DNA from: Actinomycetota bacterium | Lineage (GTDB): Bacteria > Actinomycetota > Thermoleophilia > Gaiellales > Gaiellaceae | Reading direction: 5' to 3' | NCBI GenBank assembly: GCA_013698195.1 | Contig: JACCVK010000015.1 | Span: 1-17,574 of the forward strand | DNA: 17,574 bases | Shown here: positions 7,189-13,771 of the stretch, piece by piece | Layout of the letters: every line of letters starts with the position of its first letter | How positions within the stretch are numbered: the stretch's first letter is position 1 | Program-made: the position numbers and the translations under genes | The notes under the pieces: model-generated | Told to the model about the DNA's origin: nothing | Seen by the model: only the letters and a program-made list of their open reading frames with translations | Database searches by the model: none

Positions 7189-8535
7189 ATGAAGGACGAG
7201 CGCTTGCCCGGAAGCTGGGGCATCGAGCCCGTTCCCCCACGCCTGCGCGTACTTGGAACGCTCGACACGGGCCTGCTCTGGGGAAACCTCGGCGTCTCGC
7301 TCCTCGTCGTCGCCGCCGGCGCGGCTCTCGTGCCGGCGCTCTCTCTCCCCGCGGCGCTCGTCGCCATTGCAGTCGGCTGCGTGATCGGCAACCTCGCGCT
7401 CGCGACGGCCGGAGCGATCGGCGCCGACGCCCGGGTTCCGGGGATGGTGCTGCTGCGCGCGCCGCTCGGTCGGCGCGGTTCCTACCTGCCAACCGCCGTC
7501 AACGCGCTTCAGGGCATCGGCTGGACCGTCTTCGAGCTCCTGATCATCGCAACCGCGGCGGCGGCGTTGTCCGACGAGCTGTTCGGCTTCCGGGCGCAGT
7601 GGCTATGGACGTTCGTCTTCGGCGGCGTCGCGCTCGTGCTCGCGCTCCTGGGGCCAATCGGCTTCGTGCGACGCTTCGTCCGCAAGATCGCCCTCTGGTC
7701 CGTGCCGCTTGCGCTCGTCTACCTGACCTGGTGGGCACTTGACGGATTCGATTTCGGCGCGCTCTGGGATCAGCCTGGGGAGGGCGGGCTCTCTGTTTGG
7801 CAGGGAGCAGACATCGTGGTCGCGATCACGGTCTCGTTCGTTCCGTACGCCGCCGACTACACCCGCTTCTCTCGCACGCGCCGGGGCGCCTTCCTCGGAA
7901 CCGGCATCGGCTATCTCGTCCCGGACGCGTGGCTCCTCGCACTCGGCGTCATCCTCGTCCTCTCGCGCGACCTGAGCGATCCTGCCGCACTGCCTGCGGC
8001 CGTGGTCGCAGGCGGTGCCGCCGCGATGCTTGCCCTCGTCGCGCTGCTCGTCACCGAGACGGACGAGGCCTTCGCGAACACCTACTCGGCGGCGGTCTCA
8101 CTCCAGAACGTGCTCCCACGAGCCCCGCAACCGCTCCTCATCGTGCTCGTGACCGCGGTCGCCGTCGTGGGCGCTCTCGTCATCGACTTCGTCGCCTACC
8201 AGAGCTTCCTGCTCTTGCTCGGCTCGGTGTTCGTGCCGCTCTTCGCAGTCCTCTTCGCCGATTGGCTCGCTGCGGGTCGGCACTATTCCGAGCGCGACAT
8301 ATTCGCGGCGCCGGCCTGGCGACCGGGCCTCATCGCGGCCTGGGTTGCCGGGTTCGCGCTCTACCAGTGGCTCTTCCCGACCGGACCGAGCTGGTGGGTC
8401 GACGCTGTCGAGAACCTCGGCCCGCCCGACTGGAGAATCGGAGCCACGGTGCCGAGCTTCCTCGTCGCATTTGCGATCGCGAGCATCGCCACGGCGCTCT
8501 CCCGCCGCTCGGAGGCGGGCGCCGCCGCCGCGTGA
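7189..8535 (+). CDS. cytX: NCS1 family permease, CytX-like (putative hydroxymethylpyrimidine transporter)
   Basis: A 448-aa polytopic membrane protein with about 12 hydrophobic segments. The N-terminus LPGSWGIEPVPPRLRVLGTLDTGLLWGNLGVSLLV and the following GADARVPGMVLLRAPLG and LPTAVNALQGIGWTVFELLIIA fit the NCS1 nucleobase/cytosine permease family. The closest type I recall is CytX, a putative thiamine-precursor (HMP) importer. VVAITVSFVPYAADYTRFSR is the NCS1 middle motif. Substrate assignment to HMP rests on family annotation from thiamine loci elsewhere, and no TPP riboswitch is seen here: the start appears leaderless. The stop overlaps the next gene (GTGA), coupling the permease to a PfkB kinase, consistent with uptake followed by phosphorylation of a base, nucleoside or sugar. 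Confidence 0.8.
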   Translation: MKDERLPGSWGIEPVPPRLRVLGTLDTGLLWGNLGVSLLVVAAGAALVPALSLPAALVAIAVGCVIGNLALATAGAIGADARVPGMVLLRAPLGRRGSYLPTAVNALQGIGWTVFELLIIATAAAALSDELFGFRAQWLWTFVFGGVALVLALLGPIGFVRRFVRKIALWSVPLALVYLTWWALDGFDFGALWDQPGEGGLSVWQGADIVVAITVSFVPYAADYTRFSRTRRGAFLGTGIGYLVPDAWLLALGVILVLSRDLSDPAALPAAVVAGGAAAMLALVALLVTETDEAFANTYSAAVSLQNVLPRAPQPLLIVLVTAVAVVGALVIDFVAYQSFLLLLGSVFVPLFAVLFADWLAAGRHYSERDIFAAPAWRPGLIAAWVAGFALYQWLFPTGPSWWVDAVENLGPPDWRIGATVPSFLVAFAIASIATALSRRSEAGAAAA

Positions 8536-9329
8536 CCGCGATCGCGAGCATCGGCCACCTCACAAGGGACGTCGTCGCAAACGGCGCCTCGCGGCCAGGA
8601 GGAACGGTGTTCTACTCGGCGCGCGCTCTCGCTCAGCTCGACGCAGACGCCAGGATCGTCGCGTCGTGCTCAGCGCTCGACCGAGACGAGCTTGTGCCGC
8701 GGCTCGAGGCGTTCGGCCTCCCTGTGACCTGGCGCGCGTCGCACACGACCGCCCGCTACAGCTTCCACTACGAGGGCGACCGCCGGATCATGCGTCAAGA
8801 CGCTGTTGGAGAGCCGTGGGGGGCGGCCGAAGCGGCCGCTGCCGCAAGCGAGGCCGAGTGGATCCTCGTGGGAGCACTCAACCGAAGCGACTTCTCGCCG
8901 GACGTGCTGGCGACGCTGGCCAGAGGAGGTGCCAAGCTCTTGGTCGACGGGCAAGGTCTCGTGCGACTTCCCGAGCTTGGACCTCTACGGACGGACGGGA
9001 ACATCGGCTCCGCACTCGAACACGTGTCGATCCTCAAGCTCGACAGCGAGGAGGCGGAGACGCTCGTCGGGAGCGCGGATCCGAGCGCGTTGCAATCTCT
9101 AGGCGTGCCGGAGGTGATCTTGACCCTCGGCTCGCAGGGCTCGGTAGTCATCACGGCTGACGAGATCGCGCCGATCCCTGCACGCGTCGTCGTCGGCACC
9201 GTCGATCCGACGGGAGCTGGCGACACCTTCTCCGCCGCGTACCTCAATGCGCGCGCCGCCGGGGCCGCTCCTGTGGCCGCGGCGGACCGGGCGACGGTCG
9301 CGGTCGCCGCGTTCCTCACCACCGGCTGA
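8532..9329 (+). CDS. PfkB family carbohydrate/nucleoside kinase
   Basis: A 265-aa protein from GTG 8532, overlapping the permease stop by four bases. It has the PfkB substrate-side GG pair (RPGGTVFYSARALAQL, about residues 22-37) and the C-terminal signature VDPTGAGDTFSAAYLNA with the catalytic Asp at about residue 231. LDSEEAETLVGS and EVILTLGSQGSVV are typical ribokinase-fold elements before the active site. At 265 aa it is slightly short for the family (about 290-320). Substrate is unknown. Coupling to an NCS1 transporter suggests a nucleoside, pyrimidine or related compound, but ThiD-type HMP kinases differ in sequence, so I do not call it thiD. It ends 2 bp before the convergent phzF-like gene. 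Confidence 0.8.
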   Translation: MTAIASIGHLTRDVVANGASRPGGTVFYSARALAQLDADARIVASCSALDRDELVPRLEAFGLPVTWRASHTTARYSFHYEGDRRIMRQDAVGEPWGAAEAAAAASEAEWILVGALNRSDFSPDVLATLARGGAKLLVDGQGLVRLPELGPLRTDGNIGSALEHVSILKLDSEEAETLVGSADPSALQSLGVPEVILTLGSQGSVVITADEIAPIPARVVVGTVDPTGAGDTFSAAYLNARAAGAAPVAAADRATVAVAAFLTTG

Positions 9330-9331
9330 CC

Positions 9332-10174
9332 TCAGATCCGGAACTCGCCTCGGGCGACGACGATGGCGCGTCCACCGACTTCGACGCTCTCGATGCCGCC
9401 AGTGCTGCCGGCGGCACGCGCGTAGAGCGTCGACGGTCTCCCGATCTCGGCTCCCTGCTCCACCACGATCTCGGTTCCCCACTCGACGCGCCCGTGCCGG
9501 CACAGGTGGCAGACGAGCGGTCCGCACGCGGAGCCGGTGGCCGGATCCTCGGCGACACCGTCGGAAGGCGCGAACATCCGCGTCTTCCAGGAGGTGCCGT
9601 CGCCCGCAAAACAGCTGACCATCACCTCGAGCCCGGCGAGCGCTGCCATGTCGGGGCGAAGCGCGACCACGTCGTCGCGCGAGTCGAGCGCGACAAACGT
9701 GTGGCGCACACCATTGTCGTAACGCTCGACGGGGAGGACGGACTCGGAGACCCCGAGCGCGGCCAGCAGCGCGTCCGTCTCGGGATACGGCTCGACATCC
9801 GGCACCGGCTGCGTCATCCGGCCAAAGACGATCGCTCCACTGCCGTCCCGCTCGAGCTCCACCGGCACGACGCCGCGGCCCGTCTCGAGGCCGAGCACCG
9901 CTCGCTGGAGCGGGGCGCCGAGGACGAAGGCCGTACCGAGAATTGGATGGCCGGCAAAGGGCAGCTCCACTCTGGGCGTGAAGATCCGGATCCTCACATT
10001 CCCGTCCTTCTCCGGCGGAAGCACGAAGACCGTCTCCGAGAAGTTCATCTCGAGCGCGAGCGCCTGCATGGTCTCCGCATCGACGCCGCGCGCGTCCGTG
10101 AACACGGCGAGCTGGTTGCCCGCGAGCGGTCGGTCGGTGAAGACGTCGACCACGACGTAGCGGAGCGTCCGCAC
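9332..10174 (-). CDS. PhzF family isomerase/epimerase
   Basis: A 280-aa protein. The N-terminus VVVDVFTDRPLAGNQLAVF is the PhzF signature. NFSETVFVLPP holds the conserved glutamate (E47 from the GTG start), the general acid/base in PhzF of phenazine synthesis. RIFTPRVELPFAGHPILGTAFVL and the C-terminal DPATGSACGPLVCHL match the second half of the diaminopimelate-epimerase-like fold. Most PhzF homologues outside phenazine clusters have unknown substrates, and no other phenazine gene is nearby. An ATG at 10192 in frame would add six residues, but a TAGGGT hexamer 7 nt before GTG 10174 favours the shorter form. It is divergent from the sixA-like gene. Confidence 0.85.
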   Translation of the reverse strand: MRTLRYVVVDVFTDRPLAGNQLAVFTDARGVDAETMQALALEMNFSETVFVLPPEKDGNVRIRIFTPRVELPFAGHPILGTAFVLGAPLQRAVLGLETGRGVVPVELERDGSGAIVFGRMTQPVPDVEPYPETDALLAALGVSESVLPVERYDNGVRHTFVALDSRDDVVALRPDMAALAGLEVMVSCFAGDGTSWKTRMFAPSDGVAEDPATGSACGPLVCHLCRHGRVEWGTEIVVEQGAEIGRPSTLYARAAGSTGGIESVEVGGRAIVVARGEFRI

Positions 10175-10181
10175 CCCTCGC

Positions 10182-10187
10182 ACCCTA
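10182..10187 (-). promoter_or_regulatory. -10 hexamer of leaderless phzF-like promoter
   Basis: The minus strand reads TAGGGT, then 7 nt, then GTG 10174. It is back-to-back with TATGCT at 10206-10211, leaving 18 bp between the two hexamers. Confidence 0.5.
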
Positions 10188-10205
10188 GCCATGCACGCCC
10201 CGGAC

Positions 10206-10211
10206 TATGCT
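10206..10211 (+). promoter_or_regulatory. -10 hexamer of leaderless sixA-like promoter
   Basis: TATGCT followed after 6 nt by GTG 10218. The alternative ATG at 10191 would put this element inside the coding region and add nine residues before the conserved LIFLIRHA start. Confidence 0.5.
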
Positions 10212-10217
10212 CGCCCG

Positions 10218-10613
10218 GTGCTCATCTTCCTCATTCGCCACGCGCACGCGGACTCAGGCGAGCCGGACGAGGCGCGGGCGCTCTCGGACCGCGGACGCAG
10301 GGAGGCACGGAAGCTCGCGGACGCTCTGTCGCAACACGCCAATCCGCCTGTGCTCGTGCTGACCAGCCCTCTGCTGCGAGCGCGACAAACCGCCGAGGAG
10401 ATCGCACACGCGACGTCTGCGGAGCTCCGCACGGAGCCCGCGCTCGGACCGGGCGCGACGCTCGACGCGCTTCGCGAGACGATCGGCGGGGAGACGCGTG
10501 CTGTCGCCGTCGTATGCCATCAACCGGACTGCTCGGAGATCGCGGTGTCCGCGACCGGCACCGACCCTGGATTCTCTCCCGGCGGGATGGCGGAGCTCAG
10601 GCTCGAGGCCTGA
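10218..10613 (+). CDS. sixA: SixA-like phosphohistidine phosphatase (histidine phosphatase superfamily)
   Basis: A 131-aa single-domain histidine phosphatase. LIRHAHADSG supplies the catalytic R7-H8 pair, LTSPLLRARQTAEEIA the second phosphate-binding arginine, and VVCHQPD the second active-site histidine (H101; GHNP in many relatives). SixA removes phosphate from phosphohistidine, for example on HPt domains or PTS proteins; the target here is unknown and other small RHG phosphatases look alike. GTG 10218 gives the normal short N-terminus. It lies 23 bp upstream of the ABC transporter gene on the same strand with no hexamer in between, so all three genes are probably one transcript. Confidence 0.75.
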   Translation: MLIFLIRHAHADSGEPDEARALSDRGRREARKLADALSQHANPPVLVLTSPLLRARQTAEEIAHATSAELRTEPALGPGATLDALRETIGGETRAVAVVCHQPDCSEIAVSATGTDPGFSPGGMAELRLEA

Positions 10614-10636
10614 GCGCTCGCGCCCGCCGACCGAAC

Positions 10637-11491
10637 GTGTCGAACGCGATCGTCGTCCGCGACCTCCGGAAGTCGTACGGTGGAGTACACGCACTTAGCG
10701 GCGTCAGCTTCGAGGTTGCAACCGGCGAGGTCTTTGGTCTCCTGGGGCCCAACGGCGCAGGCAAGACGACGACGGTCGAGATCCTCGAGGGCTACCGGCG
10801 GCGCGACTCGGGCGACATCTCCGTACTCGGTCACGACCCGGGCGACTCCCCTCGGGCGCTGCGCGAGCAAACAGGCGTTGTTCTCCAGCAGTCCGAGAAC
10901 ACGCCGCTCCTGACCGTGCGAGAGGTTCATCGTCAGTTCGCCGGCTACTTCGCGCAGCCGCGCGACATCGACGAGGTGATCGAGCTCGTGGGACTGACGC
11001 ACAAGCGCGACGCACGCGTGCGAACGCTCTCCGGCGGCCAGAAACGACGGCTTGACCTCGGAACGGCGCTCGTGGGCGATCCCGAGCTCGTGTTCCTCGA
11101 CGAGCCGACAACGGGCTTCGATCCCGCTGCGCGGCGATCGGCCTGGGACATGATCCGCTCGCTCCGCTCGCTCGGAAAGACGATCTTCCTTACGACCCAC
11201 TACCTAGACGAGGCGCAGCAGCTCGCCGATCGAGTGGCGGTGCTGCGAGCCGGCGAGATCGTGGCACTCGGGACGCCGGCCGAGCTCATCGGGGTCACGC
11301 GCCGCACGGAGATCAGACATCGCCTGGACGGCGAGCTGGTCGTGCTCGAGACCGACGAGCCGACCCGTGTGTTGCACGAGCTGACGACACGCGCGCTCGC
11401 GGAAGGACGCGAGCTCGAGCAGCTCGAGGTGCGACGGCCGTCGCTCGAGGATGTGTACCTCGAGCTTGTCGAGGAACCCGGCGAACGATGA
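10637..11491 (+). CDS. ABC exporter ATP-binding protein (DrrA/CcmA-type)
   Basis: A 284-aa ATPase from GTG 10637. It shows Walker A GPNGAGKTTT (from about residue 38), a Q-loop in VVLQQSENTP, the signature LSGGQKRRLDLG (residues 131-142), Walker B LVFLDEPTTGFDP, and the H-loop in LTTHYLDEAQQLADR. The C-terminal tail PSLEDVYLELVEE is typical of drug/ABC-2 exporter ATPases. It drives an ABC-2 permease encoded immediately downstream with an ATGA overlap. The exported substrate cannot be inferred; drugs, lipids or polysaccharides are the usual ones. A much longer frame reaching back to 9494 is an artefact of high GC. Confidence 0.9.
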   Translation: MSNAIVVRDLRKSYGGVHALSGVSFEVATGEVFGLLGPNGAGKTTTVEILEGYRRRDSGDISVLGHDPGDSPRALREQTGVVLQQSENTPLLTVREVHRQFAGYFAQPRDIDEVIELVGLTHKRDARVRTLSGGQKRRLDLGTALVGDPELVFLDEPTTGFDPAARRSAWDMIRSLRSLGKTIFLTTHYLDEAQQLADRVAVLRAGEIVALGTPAELIGVTRRTEIRHRLDGELVVLETDEPTRVLHELTTRALAEGRELEQLEVRRPSLEDVYLELVEEPGER

Positions 11492-12234
11492 GCGTCCTCG
11501 TCCATCAGGTCATGTTCGAGCAGCGGATCTTCTGGCGCAGCCGCGAGGCCGCGGTCTTCATCTTCATCTTCCCGATCCTCCTCTACGTGCTGCTCGCGTC
11601 CGTGTACTCGGACGAGATCGACGGCGTGCCGTCCGCCGACTTACTCCTCGCGGGGCTCTTCGGCTACGGAGCCGCCAACACGGCGTTTGCAGGGCTCGCG
11701 ATCACGCTGGTGGGCCGGCGGGAAGTAGGGATCCTGAAACGCCTCCGAGGGACTCCGCTACCGCCGGCGACGTACTTGGCAGCGGTCCTACTCTCCACGC
11801 TGGTCGTCTTCGCGCTCGAGACAGTCGCTCTGCTGCTGCTTGGAGCCCTCGCCTTCGGCGCGAGCATGCCCGAGAACGTGCTCGGCTTTGCCGGAGCCGT
11901 GGTGCTCGGCGTGGCGTGCTTTGCTGGGATGGGTGTCGGTGCCGCGTCGCTGATCCGCTCGGCCGAAGGCGTGTCAGCAGTCGTCAACGTCGTCGTCCTG
12001 CCGATGGCGTTCCTCTCCGGCTCGTTCGGCGGTCGCGGAGAGTATCCGGCGGTCCTCCAGGCGATCGCGGACGTGCTGCCGCTCACGTACTTCCTCGAGA
12101 TCGTCGACGGCGTCTATCTCGAAGGGAGCTCGCTCTTTGCCGAGCCGCGCGCGCTCGCGATCGTGGCCGCCTGGGGCGTCGCCGGACTTGCGATCGCCCT
12201 GCGCTGGTTCGGCTGGCTGCCCCGAGAGCGCTAG
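11488..12234 (+). CDS. ABC-2 type transporter permease
   Basis: A 248-aa membrane protein with about six hydrophobic segments: AAVFIFIFPILLYVLLASVY, the region around LLLAGLFGYGAANTAFAGLAI, LLSTLVVFALETVALLLLGAL, VLGFAGAVVLGVACFAGMGV, VVNVVVLPMAFLSGSFGG, and the C-terminal IVAAWGVAGLAIALRWFGW. The order, the cytoplasmic GRREVGILKRLRGTPLPPATYL loop and the VLPMAFLSGSF motif are typical of ABC-2 permeases. The start ATG overlaps the ATPase TGA, so the two are translationally coupled and should form a 2+2 exporter. It ends just before a hairpin terminator. Confidence 0.9.
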   Translation: MSVLVHQVMFEQRIFWRSREAAVFIFIFPILLYVLLASVYSDEIDGVPSADLLLAGLFGYGAANTAFAGLAITLVGRREVGILKRLRGTPLPPATYLAAVLLSTLVVFALETVALLLLGALAFGASMPENVLGFAGAVVLGVACFAGMGVGAASLIRSAEGVSAVVNVVVLPMAFLSGSFGGRGEYPAVLQAIADVLPLTYFLEIVDGVYLEGSSLFAEPRALAIVAAWGVAGLAIALRWFGWLPRER

Positions 12235-12240
12235 AACGAG

Positions 12241-12268
12241 AACGGGCCAGCTTGAAAGCCGGCCCGTT
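12241..12268. terminator. Bidirectional hairpin terminator between ABC permease and peptidase genes
   Basis: Arms AACGGGCC and GGCCCGTT are perfect 8-bp complements. Inside, GCT/AGC pair again around a TGAA loop after one mismatch. It starts 6 bp after the permease stop and lies 25 bp from the convergent peptidase stop. No T-run follows, as is common in high-GC Actinobacteria. Confidence 0.75.
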
Positions 12269-12293
12269 GCGTGGTTCCGCTCCGAAGTGGCTG

Positions 12294-12962
12294 CTACCGG
12301 TTGGAGAGCAGCGAGAGGTAGTACAGGAGCATCGCGATCGCTGCCAGTGCGCCTGCGACGTAGGTCCACGACGCGGCCTTGAGAACGCTGTTCACGCCAC
12401 CTGCCTCGCTCGAGCCGACGAGACCGAGGTCGCGAAGCTGCTGCTTCGCGCGCTTCGATGCGTCGAACTCGACGGGAAGGGTGACGAACTGGAACAACAC
12501 CGCTACTGAATACAGCGCGACCGCCACGAGGACGAAGCCGGTGATCTGAAGGAAGATCCCGCCGATGAGGAAGAGCATCCAGATCTGCGAGGCGAAGGCA
12601 ACGGCCGGAAACATCGCGCTCCGGAAGCGGAAGAACGAATACGACTTTGCATGCTGGAGCGCGTGACCAACCTCGTGCGCGCCGACTGCCGAAGACGAGA
12701 TCGAACGGCCGTGATACACGTCCGGCGACAGGTGAACCGAGCGGTTCTTCGGGTCGTAGTGGTCGGAAAGCTGTCCCGGTGTCTCCTCGATCGGCACCTC
12801 GTGGAGGCCGTTGGCGTCAAGAACACGGCGTGCCACCTCGGCACCGGTCATGCCGTGAGAGGCGGGAACCTGAAGGTTGCGCGCGAACGTGCTCTTCACC
12901 CGATGCTGAGCCCACAGGCCGATGGCCATCGGGACGATGAAGGCGATGAGAAAGGTCGTCAT
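12294..12962 (-). CDS. YugP-type membrane zinc metallopeptidase
   Basis: A 222-aa protein with an N-terminal membrane segment (LIAFIVPMAIGLWA), the zinc-binding helix AHEVGHALQH (H96, E97, H100), and two to three C-terminal membrane segments (FASQIWMLFLIGGIFLQITGFVLVAVALYSVAVLF and VAGALAAIAMLLYYLSLL). SDHYDPKNRSVHLSPDVYHG and FDASKRAKQQL are characteristic of the YugP/neutral zinc metallopeptidase family, which has the M48-like HExxH arrangement. Its substrate is unknown; a membrane protein quality-control role is commonly assumed. Start ATG 12962 lies 7 nt after a TACGAT hexamer. It stands alone and converges on the ABC exporter operon. Confidence 0.9.
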   Translation of the reverse strand: MTTFLIAFIVPMAIGLWAQHRVKSTFARNLQVPASHGMTGAEVARRVLDANGLHEVPIEETPGQLSDHYDPKNRSVHLSPDVYHGRSISSSAVGAHEVGHALQHAKSYSFFRFRSAMFPAVAFASQIWMLFLIGGIFLQITGFVLVAVALYSVAVLFQFVTLPVEFDASKRAKQQLRDLGLVGSSEAGGVNSVLKAASWTYVAGALAAIAMLLYYLSLLSNR

Positions 12963-12969
12963 GTGCCGG

Positions 12970-12975
12970 ATCGTA
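12970..12975 (-). promoter_or_regulatory. -10 hexamer of leaderless peptidase promoter
   Basis: The minus strand reads TACGAT, then 7 nt, then ATG 12962: the same hexamer and spacing as for bolA at 199-204. Confidence 0.5.
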
Positions 12976-13120
12976 GCGCCGGGGGTCGCAGACTCTGCGG
13001 CGTCTCGTAAGTGCTCAGCGGATTCTTAACCGCATCTCCTCGGACAGCGCTCGCGACTCCAGCACGCCCAAGGGGGTGCAGGGCGGGTCTAGCCGAGCGT
13101 ACGGCTGACGCGCCGTTCTG

Positions 13121-13460
13121 GTGATCAGCCGGGGGATGTCCTGCGGGAGCGACGGCGGCGTTGGTAACGACACGCTTCGGGGAGGCGATGGCGACGACAC
13201 GCTCGACGGCGGTGCGGGTAACGACCGCCTCGAAGGCGGAGCCGGAAATGACGTCCTCATCGAAGGTCAGGGCAACGACACGCTGATCGGCGGCGCTGGA
13301 GGCGGAACTGCATACGGCGGTCCCGGCAACGACACGTATCAGACGACGGATGGGGCCCAAGGACGTCTTCGTCGGAGGCTCTGGGAACGATCGCGTCGTC
13401 GGCACCGTCGAAGCGCAGGACGAGATCGACCTGAACGGGTCCGACACTCCCCCGCCGTAG
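13121..13460 (+). pseudogene. RTX (hemolysin-type calcium-binding repeat) protein relic, frameshifted
   Basis: From GTG 13121 (or ATG 13136) the frame encodes consecutive nonapeptide repeats of the GGxGxDxLx type (GVGNDTLRG, GDGDDTLDG, GAGNDRLEG, GAGNDVLIE, GQGNDTLIG, GPGNDTYQ), the calcium-binding beta-roll of secreted RTX proteins. Around 13346-13355, in GGATGGGGCCC, the sense switches frame: the continuation KDVFVGGSGNDRVVGTVEAQDEIDLNGSDTPPP ends at TAG 13458-13460. There is no signal peptide, and an in-frame stop lies just upstream at 13106-13108, so the N-terminal part is missing as well. I read this as a decayed remnant next to an integration site; a short calcium-binding protein with one sequencing error is possible. 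Confidence 0.65.
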
Positions 13461-13507
13461 CCGAGCGGCGCACTACAGCCAGAACGACCTTCCCAGCCTC
13501 GTCGGCG

Positions 13508-13513
13508 TACCCT
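13508..13513 (+). promoter_or_regulatory. -10 hexamer (TACCCT) upstream of the truncated tRNA-Arg
   Basis: TACCCT ends 8 nt before the first base of the tRNA acceptor stem at 13522. The intact tRNA on the other strand has the same layout. Confidence 0.45.
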
Positions 13514-13521
13514 GAGCGCGC

Positions 13522-13561
13522 GCCCCCGTAGCTCAGTGGATAGAGCAGCGGTTTCCTAAGC
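13522..13561 (+). pseudogene. tRNA-Arg(CCU), 5' half only, broken in the anticodon arm
   Basis: GCCCCCG (acceptor 5' strand), TAGCTCAGTGGATAGAGC (D arm) and the anticodon loop TTCCTAA (anticodon CCT) are present. After TCCTAAGC the sequence no longer completes the anticodon stem (GCGGT faces GCCTG), and no T arm or CGGGGGC acceptor strand follows within 120 bp on this strand. The break sits in the anticodon loop, a known attachment point for tyrosine integrases. Missing 3' half sequence is expected at the far end of the inserted DNA. Confidence 0.75.
13554..13561. other. Putative attachment-site core (TCCTAAGC)
   Basis: TCCTAAGC is the last stretch shared between the broken tRNA and the intact opposite-strand tRNA-Arg; beyond it they diverge. 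This marks the probable crossover. The partner site is outside the window, so the exact core is inferred. Confidence 0.35.
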
Positions 13562-13647
13562 CTGGGAAACGCCGCGCTACCATTGGGGTTCCGCAGAGCC
13601 ATGCGGTAAACGGCACGCTCGAGTACGGTGGAATCTGGTGCGATCAG

Positions 13648-13680
13648 TGTCCCACTGTCCCATTTCTGTCCCATGGGACA
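13648..13680. repeat. TGTCCCA repeats, candidate integrase arm-type sites
   Basis: TGTCCCA occurs at 13648-13654, 13656-13662 and 13667-13673, and inverted (TGGGACA) at 13674-13680. The last two form the perfect 14-bp palindrome TGTCCCATGGGACA. The cluster abuts the 3' end of the intact tRNA-Arg and lies about 90 bp from the putative core, as arm sites of tyrosine integrases do. Confidence 0.55.
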
Positions 13681-13753
13681 TGCCCCCGGCACGAATCGAA
13701 CGTGCGGCCTACCGCTTAGGAGGCGGTCGCTCTATCCACTGAGCTACGAGGGC
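13681..13753 (-). tRNA. tRNA-Arg (anticodon CCT)
   Basis: A complete 73-nt cloverleaf on the minus strand. The acceptor GCCCTCG pairs with CGGGGGC (one G-T pair), discriminator A, no encoded CCA. D arm GCTC-AGTGGATA-GAGC, anticodon stem ACCGC/GCGGT with loop CTCCTAA, T arm GCACG-TTCGATT-CGTGC. It decodes AGG. A TACGCT hexamer ends 8 nt upstream (complement of 13762-13767), the same promoter layout as the host genes. It may compensate for the broken tRNA-Arg(CCU) at 13522. Confidence 0.92.
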
Positions 13754-13761
13754 GCGGGACG

Positions 13762-13767
13762 AGCGTA
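13762..13767 (-). promoter_or_regulatory. -10 hexamer (TACGCT) of tRNA-Arg
   Basis: The minus strand reads TACGCT, then 8 nt, then the first tRNA base at 13753. The geometry matches 13508-13513/13522. Confidence 0.5.
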
Positions 13768-13771
13768 GCGG

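Noticed and set aside
9494..10636. N-terminal extension of the ABC ATPase frame back to 9494
   Set aside because: It crosses the phzF-like and sixA-like genes and has no coding character; GTG 10637 gives the normal ATPase start.
13522..13680. tRNA-Arg(CCU) containing a group I intron in its anticodon loop
   Set aside because: Such introns exist at this site in some bacteria, but no 3' exon (T arm and CGGGGGC acceptor) follows on the plus strand and no P3-P7 core was recognised in 13561-13680.
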